A stretch of DNA of 64,000 bases from an uncultured Latescibacterota bacterium (GCA_951812755.1 OX638329.1:3852522-3916521), one strand, 5' to 3'. Counted from the stretch's first letter, positions 15,923 through 24,492 are shown. The notes: generated by a model not told the origin, from the sequence alone. Translations and numbers: made by a program.

Positions 15923-16852
15923 ATGCCCCCTAAAACCTTCACCATCACACTCAAAAAATTGCTGTTGTTCGGCATTCCCGCCCTGGTGATATTCGCGGCT
16001 TTGGCCGCCGGACTTGTCATTATAACTGGGACTCTTTCAGATGTGCAAAAAGAGCTTTTAGATATAGAAAAAGAGCTTGCTGAGAAAGTCAGCAGAAAGG
16101 AACTTTCTGAACTGCTCGCCAAACGCGACATTAAGGATCAGTTACCCGACAAAGAGAACTCACCAAGGGAGAAAGCACCAAAGTTCAAAGAGCCGTATGA
16201 AAAAGTGATGGTCAATTATTTTGCCGCAGAGACCTGGCAAGACAGGCTCCCCTTCGTATTGCACCCCAACACAACCGAGCCGCTAATGAAACGCCATTAC
16301 GGTATTGGGCAATTTGGAAAATTTGAGGCTACGAATATTATTCCCTATGATGGTCAAAGCAAAGTGGGTATTGGTGAATACATAAGACTTCTGGTTTATT
16401 ATAGAGACCGGCAGGATGGATCCACATCTCCCCCCCACCTGTATTATGTGAAAAGAGTCCGCGGTGGATACAAGGTTGATTGGGAAGCCTCGATGGGCAA
16501 AAATCCAATGAGCTGGAAGGCGTACCGAGCCCAACGACCAACAATGCCGATGCTATTCAGGGTGGTAACAAATCTCACGTCCTATTACAATTATGAGTTT
16601 GGGGACGCACACCGTTCCTATTTGAGCATAAGTTTTGAGGACGGGACGCTCGTCCCCATTCACGGCTATGTCAAAAGGGGGTCAAAAAGTGGAAAACGGA
16701 TATACGAGATTTTGAAGGATGGAGAAAATCACGCCCTGATTGTCAAAATCAGATTCTTGGCTGGCGGCGATCCGTCCAGTAATACTGTTCTGATAGATGA
16801 GCTAATCTCTGAAGATTGGGCAATGAGAAACGGGGAGGAGTTCGCGCAATAA
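15923..16852 (+). CDS. Membrane-anchored envelope protein, paralogue A
   Basis: A 309-residue protein; ATG 15923 follows AAAGGAGAAT. One membrane helix (about 10-38, LLLFGIPALVIFAALAAGLVIITG) is followed by a coiled coil (DVQKELLDIEKELAEKVSRKELSELL) and a linker, then a ~215-residue extracytoplasmic domain. That domain is clearly homologous to the lipoprotein at 19097: shared VNYFAAETWQDR/KDYFAAKNWQER, PHLYYVKR, WEASMGKNPMSWKAY, GYVKRGSKSGKRIYEILKDGE and SNTVLIDELISE. Function is unknown. The two paralogues differ in how they are anchored. Confidence 0.8.
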   Translation: MPPKTFTITLKKLLLFGIPALVIFAALAAGLVIITGTLSDVQKELLDIEKELAEKVSRKELSELLAKRDIKDQLPDKENSPREKAPKFKEPYEKVMVNYFAAETWQDRLPFVLHPNTTEPLMKRHYGIGQFGKFEATNIIPYDGQSKVGIGEYIRLLVYYRDRQDGSTSPPHLYYVKRVRGGYKVDWEASMGKNPMSWKAYRAQRPTMPMLFRVVTNLTSYYNYEFGDAHRSYLSISFEDGTLVPIHGYVKRGSKSGKRIYEILKDGENHALIVKIRFLAGGDPSSNTVLIDELISEDWAMRNGEEFAQ

Positions 16853-16863
16853 AGGAGAAAGAT

Positions 16864-17349
16864 ATGATGCGCTATTTCGCAGTATTGTTCGCATTGCTGG
16901 CAACACACACCATTGACGCGCGTGAACCCTGGCCGCCCAAAGACGGCCTGGGGAAAGACCTACCAAAAGAATTGTCTGCGGCGTACTGGTTCGTCTCGGA
17001 TGCTGACCCCAGAAAGTTCCCTTATCCTGACGAAGTGCAGACCCTTTTCTACGACTTCGACGTGAGAATAAAATTCTGGTTTATGGTGGGCCGAATGATG
17101 CAGATAGCTAAAAGGGGGAACGGCAAAGTTTTGCCAGAGGATGAGGCAAAGTTGAAGGCTACCTTTGAAAAATTTCTCCTGTCGCTTTTTTCCAATAAGT
17201 ACTTTGCCCGTATGCCAGAGTCAAAGCAGAACCAGGTCTCGAAGGGGATGCGGGATTTTGCCACCATAGAAATCACAGGACGAATCATTATGATACACAG
17301 CCTGAACGAGACGGTCCGGGAGGCGAAAAGACAGAAAGAAGGACGGTGA
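16864..17349 (+). CDS. Secreted protein of unknown function
   Basis: A 161-residue protein starting after AAAGGAGAAAG, 11 bp behind paralogue A, so both are probably co-expressed. A signal peptide is visible (MMRYFAVLFALLATHTIDA). The mature part begins REPWPPKDGL and is rich in aromatic and charged residues, with a helical C-terminus. No family was recognised. It is the last gene of the rightward operon and is followed by a terminator. Confidence 0.65.
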   Translation: MMRYFAVLFALLATHTIDAREPWPPKDGLGKDLPKELSAAYWFVSDADPRKFPYPDEVQTLFYDFDVRIKFWFMVGRMMQIAKRGNGKVLPEDEAKLKATFEKFLLSLFSNKYFARMPESKQNQVSKGMRDFATIEITGRIIMIHSLNETVREAKRQKEGR

Positions 17350-17418
17350 TTGACCACAATATTTTGTGGTTGTAATTGTCTGTGGTAACACCACATCTTG
17401 AGGTGCTGGCATAAAAAA

Positions 17419-17453
17419 GTCGCTGGTCTGCGAATGATCAGCGGCCTTTTTTT
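17419..17453 (+). terminator. Terminator of the rightward operon
   Basis: GTCGCTG and CAGCGGC pair around 13 bases and are followed by seven T. Two smaller hairpins (ACCACAATATTTTGTGGT at 17355 and TGTGGTAACACCACA at 17381) precede it. The stretch 17454-17715 contains the 24-bp repeat below and otherwise nothing recognisable. Confidence 0.7.
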
Positions 17454-17632
17454 ATCTCCCTGGCGACAAAAAACGTTCACTTCAAATGCCTCATGCGGCC
17501 AGGGTTTCGGACAATACCTTGAAACACGGCGATTTGTGTCCAATCATATCCCAGGCGACAAAAAGCGGATCGAAACGCTCCAAAATTAAATATGGATCCC
17601 CCGACCAGCCCGGTCGCCAAAGCCCCAGGTAA

Positions 17633-17656
17633 ATTAAATTTCTGATAAAATTACGA
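17633..17656. repeat. Direct repeat, copy 2 of 8997-9020
   Basis: Matches 21 of 24 bases with 8997-9020. The palindrome present in copy 1 is degraded here. The two copies flank the rightward operon. Confidence 0.45.
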
Positions 17657-17715
17657 CCGCCTGATTGAGTATCAAAACCACAACATCTTGACGCCCCATA
17701 TCATTACGTCATAAT

Positions 17716-17967
17716 GTGCAATTTCTGTGGCTACAAAGACAAGCATTTGCGAATGATTTGACGAATGAACATTCTTTAATTGCTGTGTCTGCATCTGCCA
17801 ATCGGTCTAAAGGTGATCGAGACCCCGCAAACTGGCTACCGCCAGATGAGTCCTTTCAATGCGAGTATATCAAACGGTGGGTGGCCGTGAAAGAGCATTT
17901 TAACTTGCGTATGGACGCGACAGAAAGGAATTTCTTGCAAAACCATCAGTGCTTGCAGGATAATTAA
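17716..17967 (+). pseudogene. C-terminal remnant of a DUF1524-type HNH nuclease
   Basis: Eighty-three codons resemble the end of DUF1524/HNH-family proteins: FANDLTNEHSLIAVSASANRSKGDRDPANWLPP, then CEYIKRWVAVKEHFNL. In the family this is preceded by a catalytic His-containing segment; here no such sequence and no ribosome site are seen upstream, so it is probably a truncated relic. It overlaps the end of the convergent gene at 17964 by 4 bp. Confidence 0.6.
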
Positions 17968-18623
17968 GTCCTATACCGTTCCTTACCCCTGCCGTCTAAC
18001 AGAACAAACTGAAGGGGCTGAGACAGGGGCTGAGACACATTACATATAAGGTATCGGTCAGACTTTGCGACTTGTGTAAAGGCGTTGATAGCCGCCTTTA
18101 TATCATCCAGGATAGGCTCAAACCTTTCATTGTCCACAGAGAAAACGAAGACGCGCAGCTCGGCTCTGACTATGAGAAGTTTAGTAAAATCGAACAGTAT
18201 GTTTTTAGTGCCCGTTCCCCATTCACATTCGAGAACCAGAAGGACCTTCTTCAGTGGGGTTTCAGGGGCGAAGTAGCTATCTTGACTTATACCGTCAGTT
18301 ACCAAAAAGCACACATCATAGAGAAATTCTCCCCAATCCGGATTCCCTCCCCTCGGATCATGTCGGACCTCAACGTTAAGTTTCTCCGCCAGACGATCCA
18401 ATTCAGAGAATAGCCGGGTTGTCCAGTACGCGCTACTGTTTCTCTGCTCGTCCGGCCAGTTATTGAGACCTTGGAACGCATCTCGCACAGATTGAATGAT
18501 GCAGCGAGCCAGTTTGTTGCGATATAAAAGATCTTTTAATCTCGGAACGATGACCTTCAGAATAAAGGTCAAAATTAGCCCCCCGACTACTGTTCCTATT
18601 ACTGCGTAGATTATCGTTTCCAT
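17964..18623 (-). CDS. Membrane-anchored putative nuclease
   Basis: A 219-residue protein with one N-terminal membrane helix (about 5-27) and a cytoplasmic domain. The middle part (DPRGGNPDWGEFLYDVCFLV, then KVLLVLECEWG, then DFTKLLIVRAELRVFVFS) has the D...E-x-E...K spacing of PD-(D/E)XK folds. Related defence-island proteins share the LECEWG and DFxKLL blocks. It stands alone in a defence-rich stretch. Its start lies right beside a dispersed repeat (18632-18684), which may have replaced its promoter. Confidence 0.5.
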   Translation of the reverse strand: METIIYAVIGTVVGGLILTFILKVIVPRLKDLLYRNKLARCIIQSVRDAFQGLNNWPDEQRNSSAYWTTRLFSELDRLAEKLNVEVRHDPRGGNPDWGEFLYDVCFLVTDGISQDSYFAPETPLKKVLLVLECEWGTGTKNILFDFTKLLIVRAELRVFVFSVDNERFEPILDDIKAAINAFTQVAKSDRYLICNVSQPLSQPLQFVLLDGRGKERYRT

Positions 18624-18631
18624 TGGAGTTA

Positions 18632-18684
18632 CCCCGTTTTGGTGAAGTATTTAGGACTTGGGTTCAAGCCTGTGATCGGTGCAG
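18632..18684 (+). repeat. Dispersed ~50-bp repeat, copy A
   Basis: Contains GTTTTGGTGAAGTATTTAGG followed by ACTTGGGTTCAAGCCTGTG. Related copies are at 25781-25830 (minus), 28230-28281 and 38155-38206. This copy is followed by CCGTATAGATTCATTACAG, also present near 2243 beside glnS. Probably a non-autonomous mobile or REP-type repeat. Confidence 0.65.
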
Positions 18685-18883
18685 TTTGCCGTATAGATTC
18701 ATTACAGCACATGCTTCGTAAGCTATCGGCGTAAGGGTATGCGATAAACGAGTTAAGATGAAACTTCATAGTAATATATATCATAGAGATTGCCGTCCAA
18801 TCTAAACTTACAAATTAGATCGCAAAGACGGCGGATTTCAAACGGCACATTGTAGAGGGAATTATGTTTTGACTTGCAGAAAA

Positions 18884-19080
18884 GGCTATTGTATTATGCA
18901 GGCATCAACGCTCGTGCGGTGCCCGTATGTCGGGTGGCCTGCCGAATACAATAGCCAATCACATAGGCAAGGGGTAGCTTCCCAAGTCTTGGTGAATAAG
19001 TAGGACTCCCGCATCTCTTACTGTGCGAGTGTTGATACCGCCCGGCACCCAACCGGGTGCCGGATTATGGGCTAACACTC
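18884..19080 (+). ncRNA. Structured RNA 2 (paralogue of RNA at 15086)
   Basis: GGCTATTGTATT (18884-18895) pairs perfectly with AATACAATAGCC (18945-18956). Inside are GCAGGC/GCCTGC and CCCG/CGGG with loop TATGT. Then follow a GGGG/TCCC hairpin (about 18970-18984) and a 3' domain GAGTGTT/AACACTC (19027-19033, 19074-19080) with inner CCGGCACCC/GGGTGCCGG. The order matches RNA 1 although stem sequences differ. RNA 2 ends just before the GGGAGGG ribosome site of the lipoprotein gene, so here it may be its leader. No known family was recognised. Confidence 0.75.
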
Positions 19081-19096
19081 ACCTGGGAGGGATGCG

Positions 19097-19783
19097 ATGT
19101 TACAGTATATTTTGTTGGTTGTTATTCTAATGTTGTCCATTGGATGCGAACAGCAACCCGAAGATGCTATAAAGGATTATTTTGCTGCAAAAAACTGGCA
19201 AGAGAGGTATGCGATAGTATTACAGCGTGCAACAACCAAGTCACAGATGGAATCCCATTATGGTTCTATTTCCTTGGAAGATAATAAAGTTTGGGATATT
19301 GTCCGTATTGACGGCGAAAAAGAAGTCGATGTTGGCAAATACATCAGGTTAGTCGTATGGTACGGTACTCAGGATAGAAAAAAACCCCACCTTTATTATG
19401 TGAAACGGACGCCTGATGGATACAGAATTGATTGGGAGGCATCATTGCAAGATAATCCAATGAGCTGGAAGGCATATATGGCGCAACGTCCATTAAACTC
19501 AATGACATTCAGAGTGGCAGCGGGACTTGCGACGTATTATAACTACGAATTTAGTAATGCACAGCCTGATTATTTTAGCATAAACCTTAACAGCATAGAC
19601 CTTATTCCCTCTCTTTACGGCTATGTCGAACGGGGGTCAAAAAGTGGCAAAAGGATGTATGAGATATTAAAAGACGGGGAGACTCATCATCTCACTGTCA
19701 AGATAAGATTCCTCCCATATAGGTCCACCAGTAATACTGTGCTTATTGATACCCTCATCTCTGAAAGTTGGATAATAGATTAG
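19097..19783 (+). CDS. Lipoprotein, paralogue B of the protein at 15923
   Basis: A 228-residue protein with a lipoprotein signal peptide: LQYILLVVILMLSIGC, lipobox LSIGC with Cys17. The mature domain aligns along its length with the extracytoplasmic domain of the protein at 15923, including KDYFAAKNWQER, PHLYYVKRTPDGYRIDWEAS, NPMSWKAY and GYVERGSKSGKRMYEILKDGE. ATG 19097 follows GGGAGGG at the 3' end of RNA 2. The pairing of RNA plus this protein family occurs twice in the element. No function is known; surface exclusion or phage protection are possibilities only. Confidence 0.82.
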   Translation: MLQYILLVVILMLSIGCEQQPEDAIKDYFAAKNWQERYAIVLQRATTKSQMESHYGSISLEDNKVWDIVRIDGEKEVDVGKYIRLVVWYGTQDRKKPHLYYVKRTPDGYRIDWEASLQDNPMSWKAYMAQRPLNSMTFRVAAGLATYYNYEFSNAQPDYFSINLNSIDLIPSLYGYVERGSKSGKRMYEILKDGETHHLTVKIRFLPYRSTSNTVLIDTLISESWIID

Positions 19784-19877
19784 TCATTCGTTCATTTTTC
19801 ACCACACAAAAAGGCGGGTTGAGGGATATAATCAGCCTTTCTCTTGCTTCTTTGTTCACTTCTACACATAACCCCCA

Positions 19878-22800
19878 TTACTTATAAGATTCATGTTCAA
19901 CGGATTCTTTCTCAGGAATTCCCAACTTCGGCAAGCCCTCAACAATCTCTACAGTCTCTAAACTCACCGTAATCACCTTCCCAATCAGCTTGACAATGTA
20001 TTTCGGATCATCTTCACTGTTCGGGTCGTTGATAATGCCACTTCGTTTGTCCTCTTTGACACGGTATTGATCAATGATCCATTCCAACGCGGACCGATTT
20101 CCAAGCCGATATTCCAATGCTTCCGGGGGGATCCCGTCGAGAGTCAAGAAATCGTTGTACACAATCTGCGTTTTGTCTTTGGAAAACCTCATCTTTTCCA
20201 CACGCCAGTTGAGAGGCATATCCGGTGTTTCAATGAATGTGAGCGGATATTCGGGCATGTCCTCGTAGCCTATGTGGATTTCCGATAGCCTTTTACCTGC
20301 TTTGGCAAAGCCCCAAAAGCCTGTGCTGGACTTTGATCCAGTATCCGGTGTGAACGGAATGCGCGGCAATTCCCGCTTGAGGTTGGCCCGATACCGCTCC
20401 CTATAATCCGGGTGATGGAGCAGACCGTAAACATAATGAAAGATGTCCCATTTGGTGATTGCATCATCTTCATAATACCCTCGAAATTGTTCCAGAACCC
20501 AATCGGTGACATTCTCACGGCGATTTGTTCCGTCCTCATCGTAGGTGAAGAAGGGAAAGCATTGGGTTCCGCCATTTGAGGAGTTTGAAAATTTGTACTC
20601 AGTGATTCTATTGGCAATATGACATCTAAAAATATCATGTCCTAGCCCACTGACACAAATCACTCGATTTTCCGTTTCTGTCTCCACTGTGGGGAAGATG
20701 GAGGGGAAAACGTAAACTTCCTCATTCAAAATCCGATCAAAGAACAGATGCGTTTTTGTAAAGGGGCGGCGTAGTGAATCTCTTACCTTGTATTCAGCAC
20801 ATTCAGCACTTTTACCTCGTTTCAAGTCCAGTTTTAAGTCCCGGCTCCAACTGATTTTCTTGTCATCATAAACTACGAAATCATCTACATTTGTACCCAA
20901 TTCCCCACGACGTTTCCACCTATCAACCTCCTCGTTGTAAGTTTGAATCGTCCGGCTCATATTCTCAGTGAGGGCATTCCGATTGAAGTTGTAAGCCCAC
21001 ACATCACGACTGGTTTTAATGCCGCTACTGTAAGTCTTAAAAATTACATTATCCACCTCGACCTTTGCAGATTTTGCTTCCCTGGTGCCCATGGGAATAA
21101 AGGTCTCAAATTCGGTGTGGAGTCCTTCTGTGAACCATGTGTATTTCTGATCAGGCGTTATTAGCTTCCATTTGATTTTTCGATAATGTTCCTTTGCATT
21201 GAGATAGCGATATTTGTCTTCCTTGCGCCAGAACTCATCAACACGGGCATAGAAGATTTTCGCATGAGTCTCTGGTTTATTGCTCTTTTTGACGAAAAAA
21301 TTAATGCTCACTCCGACTTGTATCCCAAAGACATTGTGTGTTGTTCCTGAGAGTTTCGGGTTCTTACGGACATTCCCACTCAGGTCCAGAATATAAATCG
21401 CGTCGAACTCCTCTGAGAGATGTTTCCGCATCCCATCAAAGGCTATACCATCGAGAAATCCGTTGTTCGTCACAAAGGCGACAACACCTCCATCCTCAAT
21501 TCGGTCTGATGCCCACCGAATTGCCTTCACATAAGGGTCAGAGAGTGCGTTTTTATTGGTCGCCTTTGAATCTTGTGAATAAGTATCCCGCACTTGCTTA
21601 TCCATCGTCTTATATTTTCTATTCTTGTTGTTGTCATTCTCATTGACCTGTCCAACGTTATAAGGTGGATTGCCGATAACCACAAACATCGGTGTTTCCT
21701 TCTGCCGTTCCACTCTTTCCGCATTCTGCTCCGTGAACAACGCCATCTGCTGTGGCTCTGCCAACTCAAATGTATCGACCAGACATATCCCATCAAACGG
21801 CAAATAATGTCCTGTCGCCTCGTAAAACTCGTGCTCGATATTCATTGACGCGATATAGTACGGTAGAAGCATCACCTCGTTGCAGTGAAGATTGGATGTG
21901 TACTTGTGTTCAAGCGCGGTTTTGCTAATCTCCCGCATAATCCGCACGATGAAATTGCCGGTGCCGACAAACGGATCAATGATATGAACGCCACCATCAG
22001 AAAGCGAACGGTCAAATTCAGTCTGTAGAATATGCTCAACACTTTTCACCATGAAATCGACGATGGGTTGCGGTGTATAGACGATACCGTGTGTATCGGC
22101 AACCTTGATTGAAAAGCCTTGAAAAAACTGCTCATAGACGGTATTGAGAAAATGCTGTTTTTGGGAGAAGTCATTGATCGTTTCCGCTGTCCGTTCAATT
22201 GCTACATAGAAGCGATCAAGATTTTGGAGAAATTCATGACGGCTAAACGACTGCGATGTAAGCGCGTCAATCACTTTCTCAATTTCATTGGCAATTACAT
22301 TGCGGCGGGTGAAATCGGAGTTATCAAAAACAGTTCGGAAAATCCGCTCGGTCAAAAGATGTTGAATAAGCATCTCCTCAACCGCAGCTTCAGAGAGGTT
22401 TGGATTGATTGACAAGCGACATTTGTCCAGAAAATCTGCAAAGGCGGAAGTAAACCGGCTGTTGGTCTGTCGTTCCTTTTGTATCAACTCAGCCAACCCG
22501 TTTCCAATATCGGGCACTATGTCTTTGAACTGCGCGACTGCCCCTTCCCATTCGGCGATCTCTTGCGGACGATGAGCAAAGAAAGTTTGGAGCGTCTCAA
22601 TGAGTTGCTTTGGGTCAGTCAAATCGGCGTCAATTACTCGACGATCATCCTGATAGAGGATCGCCCGTTGTGGCGTCTGGAACAGGATATTATCTGTGGG
22701 ATAACCCGCCTCAAATTTGTGCTGAACTTCTGTTGGCAGGTCATCGTGTATATCCTTTGCCTCCCAATAGCCATGGGACAACCGAAAGTCGTCAATCAAC

Positions 22801-23015
22801 GCCCCATCAACGACAATCCGCTTATTCCGATTGAGAGCCATCGGATGTTCGAGAACGAGCGTCCAATCAAACTGCTTCCCACAAGATTCGAGCAGCGATT
22901 GAAATGCCGAACGCACGGCGGTTTCATGCGTGACGCCGAGACGATCAAATTGATCGAGCGATTCATAATACGCTTTGACTGGCTTATGGGTGGGTTTAAG
23001 GTTGAGTGTTGGCAT
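19878..23015 (-). CDS. Single-chain type IIG-like restriction-modification enzyme
   Basis: A 1045-residue protein combining cleavage and methylation. The N-terminal domain has a PD-(D/E)XK nuclease pattern: Asp70 in VDGALID and Glu85-Ala-Lys87 in YWEAKD. The gamma-class N6-adenine methyltransferase core has motif I DPFVGTG (347-353) and motif IV NPPYNV (449-454). The C-terminal third (about 640-1000) matches the target-recognition part seen in type ISP/IIG enzymes. No helicase domain is present, unlike type ISP. ATG 23015 follows AAGGAAAA. It needs no partner gene for function and none is adjacent. It serves as defence and could also stabilise the element. Confidence 0.85.
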   Translation of the reverse strand: MPTLNLKPTHKPVKAYYESLDQFDRLGVTHETAVRSAFQSLLESCGKQFDWTLVLEHPMALNRNKRIVVDGALIDDFRLSHGYWEAKDIHDDLPTEVQHKFEAGYPTDNILFQTPQRAILYQDDRRVIDADLTDPKQLIETLQTFFAHRPQEIAEWEGAVAQFKDIVPDIGNGLAELIQKERQTNSRFTSAFADFLDKCRLSINPNLSEAAVEEMLIQHLLTERIFRTVFDNSDFTRRNVIANEIEKVIDALTSQSFSRHEFLQNLDRFYVAIERTAETINDFSQKQHFLNTVYEQFFQGFSIKVADTHGIVYTPQPIVDFMVKSVEHILQTEFDRSLSDGGVHIIDPFVGTGNFIVRIMREISKTALEHKYTSNLHCNEVMLLPYYIASMNIEHEFYEATGHYLPFDGICLVDTFELAEPQQMALFTEQNAERVERQKETPMFVVIGNPPYNVGQVNENDNNKNRKYKTMDKQVRDTYSQDSKATNKNALSDPYVKAIRWASDRIEDGGVVAFVTNNGFLDGIAFDGMRKHLSEEFDAIYILDLSGNVRKNPKLSGTTHNVFGIQVGVSINFFVKKSNKPETHAKIFYARVDEFWRKEDKYRYLNAKEHYRKIKWKLITPDQKYTWFTEGLHTEFETFIPMGTREAKSAKVEVDNVIFKTYSSGIKTSRDVWAYNFNRNALTENMSRTIQTYNEEVDRWKRRGELGTNVDDFVVYDDKKISWSRDLKLDLKRGKSAECAEYKVRDSLRRPFTKTHLFFDRILNEEVYVFPSIFPTVETETENRVICVSGLGHDIFRCHIANRITEYKFSNSSNGGTQCFPFFTYDEDGTNRRENVTDWVLEQFRGYYEDDAITKWDIFHYVYGLLHHPDYRERYRANLKRELPRIPFTPDTGSKSSTGFWGFAKAGKRLSEIHIGYEDMPEYPLTFIETPDMPLNWRVEKMRFSKDKTQIVYNDFLTLDGIPPEALEYRLGNRSALEWIIDQYRVKEDKRSGIINDPNSEDDPKYIVKLIGKVITVSLETVEIVEGLPKLGIPEKESVEHESYK

Positions 23016-23394
23016 TTTTATTTTTCCTTCGTCGTATGCTGTATTAAGCGATGTGTGACTTCAAAAGCGAATAGAGCATGGCAAAATTTATAAAAATTGA
23101 TGGCACTTGATGATTGGGTGGACCTTCAAGTATATCCCCTTAAACGGGGCAAATCCAATCTCTCGCAGGCAATGACAAGACAATTCTCGACAATCTCCTA
23201 TTCGTTTATACCTAAAGAAAATACGATAAGATCAAAAAAAGGGCAATTTGCATTAGGTGATGGGCGATTTATGCTATTATCCACCAAAACGGAGCAAGTC
23301 CATTTAGAAAAGTTGGCATAATTTTTGCTCTACTCTGATTTTTCGGGAATTATATACTTTGTACACCCAACTTGATTTTTGAGTGAAAATTGGG

Positions 23395-23423
23395 TTGACA
23401 ATCTTTTGAATAAAGGATAGATT
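23395..23423 (+). promoter_or_regulatory. Sigma-70-type promoter of the defence unit
   Basis: TTGACA (23395-23400), 17 bp, TAGATT (23418-23423). It reads towards the genes at 23466 and onward. The rest of the spacer 23016-23394 is A/T-rich without a convincing gene; a 74-codon frame at 23097 has no ribosome site. A short AAACGGGGCAAATCC near 23137 resembles fragments of the dispersed repeat family. Confidence 0.65.
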
Positions 23424-23465
23424 TGCCTGAAAATTATCAACAACTTTTTTGTCGCCGGAGGGAAC

Positions 23466-23756
23466 ATGGACAGCAATGTGGTAAGACTTTTGGAGGCAGG
23501 AAGAAGCCGGGCTTGGGGATCCTCGGATTCTCCAGATGAGAGAATAGACGACCTCGAACGCTTTAAGAAGCTTTTCGATATTGTCAACGAGATGCAGAGT
23601 GACTTGTACTTAACAAAGACTGGATTAAACCTTGCACAAACGGAAATCACCAGAATGAAGATGGAGGGCCAAAAAGCAGAAAGGTGGGATGATCCTGAAG
23701 TGCTCAGGGAAGAATATCGTGAAGCACGAGAAAGGCTGGAAAACGAAGGATTTTAA
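23466..23756 (+). CDS. Small coiled-coil protein
   Basis: A 96-residue protein with strong GGAGGG site. Most of it is charged and helical (ERIDDLERFKKLFDIVNEMQSDLYL, REEYREARERLEN). No family was recognised. It lies upstream of the TIR-SLATT pair under the promoter at 23395, but a hairpin separates them. It might be a small component of the same system or independent. Confidence 0.6.
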   Translation: MDSNVVRLLEAGRSRAWGSSDSPDERIDDLERFKKLFDIVNEMQSDLYLTKTGLNLAQTEITRMKMEGQKAERWDDPEVLREEYREARERLENEGF

Positions 23757-23763
23757 AAAAGAA

Positions 23764-23784
23764 GGCCGTGCTGGAAACACGGCC
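23764..23784 (+). terminator. Hairpin after the coiled-coil gene
   Basis: GGCCGTG and CACGGCC pair perfectly around a 7-base loop. Only a weak T-run follows, so termination may be partial. Confidence 0.45.
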
Positions 23785-23824
23785 CTCAAAGCAAACACAA
23801 CTTTACGTAAAGGAATGTGAAAAT

Positions 23825-23899
23825 ATGTTAAGTGTTTTCAGCGAAACAGTCAACATATTTGTTGACAATTCGCCTACTGGAAAGGAGTTGTTCTGGTGA
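23825..23899 (+). CDS. Possible 24-residue leader peptide
   Basis: ATG 23825 is preceded by AAAGGAATG, and the TGA stop overlaps the GTG start of the TIR gene (GTGA). The frame contains the palindrome GTCAACATATTTGTTGAC just before the downstream ribosome site. Arrangement suggests translational coupling or control of the TIR gene. Confidence 0.4.
   Translation: MLSVFSETVNIFVDNSPTGKELFW
23849..23866. promoter_or_regulatory. Palindrome upstream of the TIR gene
   Basis: GTCAACA-TATT-TGTTGAC: perfect 7-bp arms, 4-bp centre. It could be an operator or an RNA hairpin lying 15 bp before the AAAGGAG site. Confidence 0.5.
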
Positions 23900-24492
23900 A
23901 TGATGACTCAAAAGAGACTATTCACAACTTAATAGCGAGACTCTACAAACTCGAACTTGAGGGCGCTATCGAAAGAGGACTTTTCTCGGTTATATTCAAA
24001 AAACAGCAGGAACAAATAACAGACATCAACAACAGGCTGAAACGAATAGAAGAAAACACCAAAACAGGAGGTTCTACAATGCCGTCATTGCGAATTTACA
24101 GGTTGTTTATCAGCCACGCGTGGGACTACAACGATGAGTACTACAAACTAACTAACCGCTTGGACGAAGCTCCCAATTTTGAATGGCGCAATTACAGTGT
24201 GCCAGAACATGATCCTGTTGACAGCGACGAAGACTTGAAAGAAGAATTGCGAGAACAGATCCGGCCAGTACAGGTTGTTGTTATCCTCGGAGGTATGTAC
24301 GTAGCACACAGCAAATGGATTCAGTTTGAAATTGACTATGCAAAGGAATTGGGAAAACCGATTTTGGGAATCAAACCTTGGGGGTCACAGAGGATGCCAA
24401 AGGCTGTGCAAGATGCTGCTGACGAAATCGTGGGATGGAATACACCAACGATTGTAAAGGCAATTCGGCGTCTTGCTAAGAAGAAAAAATGA
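23896..24492 (+). CDS. TIR-like (DUF1863/ThsB-type) protein
   Basis: A 198-residue protein. Residues about 64-190 have the pattern of TIR-like DUF1863 domains as in Thoeris ThsB: RLFISHAWDYNDEYYKLTNRLDE, WRNYSVPEHDP, VVVILGGMYVAHSKWIQFEIDYAKELGKPILGIKPWG. The N-terminal 60 residues form a helical region. Translation from GTG 23896 has an AAAGGAG site. An internal ATG at 24079, exactly at the domain start, has AGGAGGT at ideal spacing, so a 137-residue form is also likely. It overlaps the SLATT gene by 4 bp (ATGA). It probably makes a nucleotide signal from NAD on infection, by analogy. Confidence 0.78.
   Translation: MNDDSKETIHNLIARLYKLELEGAIERGLFSVIFKKQQEQITDINNRLKRIEENTKTGGSTMPSLRIYRLFISHAWDYNDEYYKLTNRLDEAPNFEWRNYSVPEHDPVDSDEDLKEELREQIRPVQVVVILGGMYVAHSKWIQFEIDYAKELGKPILGIKPWGSQRMPKAVQDAADEIVGWNTPTIVKAIRRLAKKKK

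Noticed and set aside
15086-19080. Structured RNAs as retron msr-msd, group II intron domain or omega-RNA of IscB/TnpB
   Set aside because: No reverse transcriptase, intron protein or RNA-guided nuclease gene is nearby, and no diagnostic core such as an intron domain V was seen.
23097-23321. 74-codon frame in the spacer after the type IIG gene
   Set aside because: No ribosome site, no family resemblance, A/T-rich noncoding appearance.
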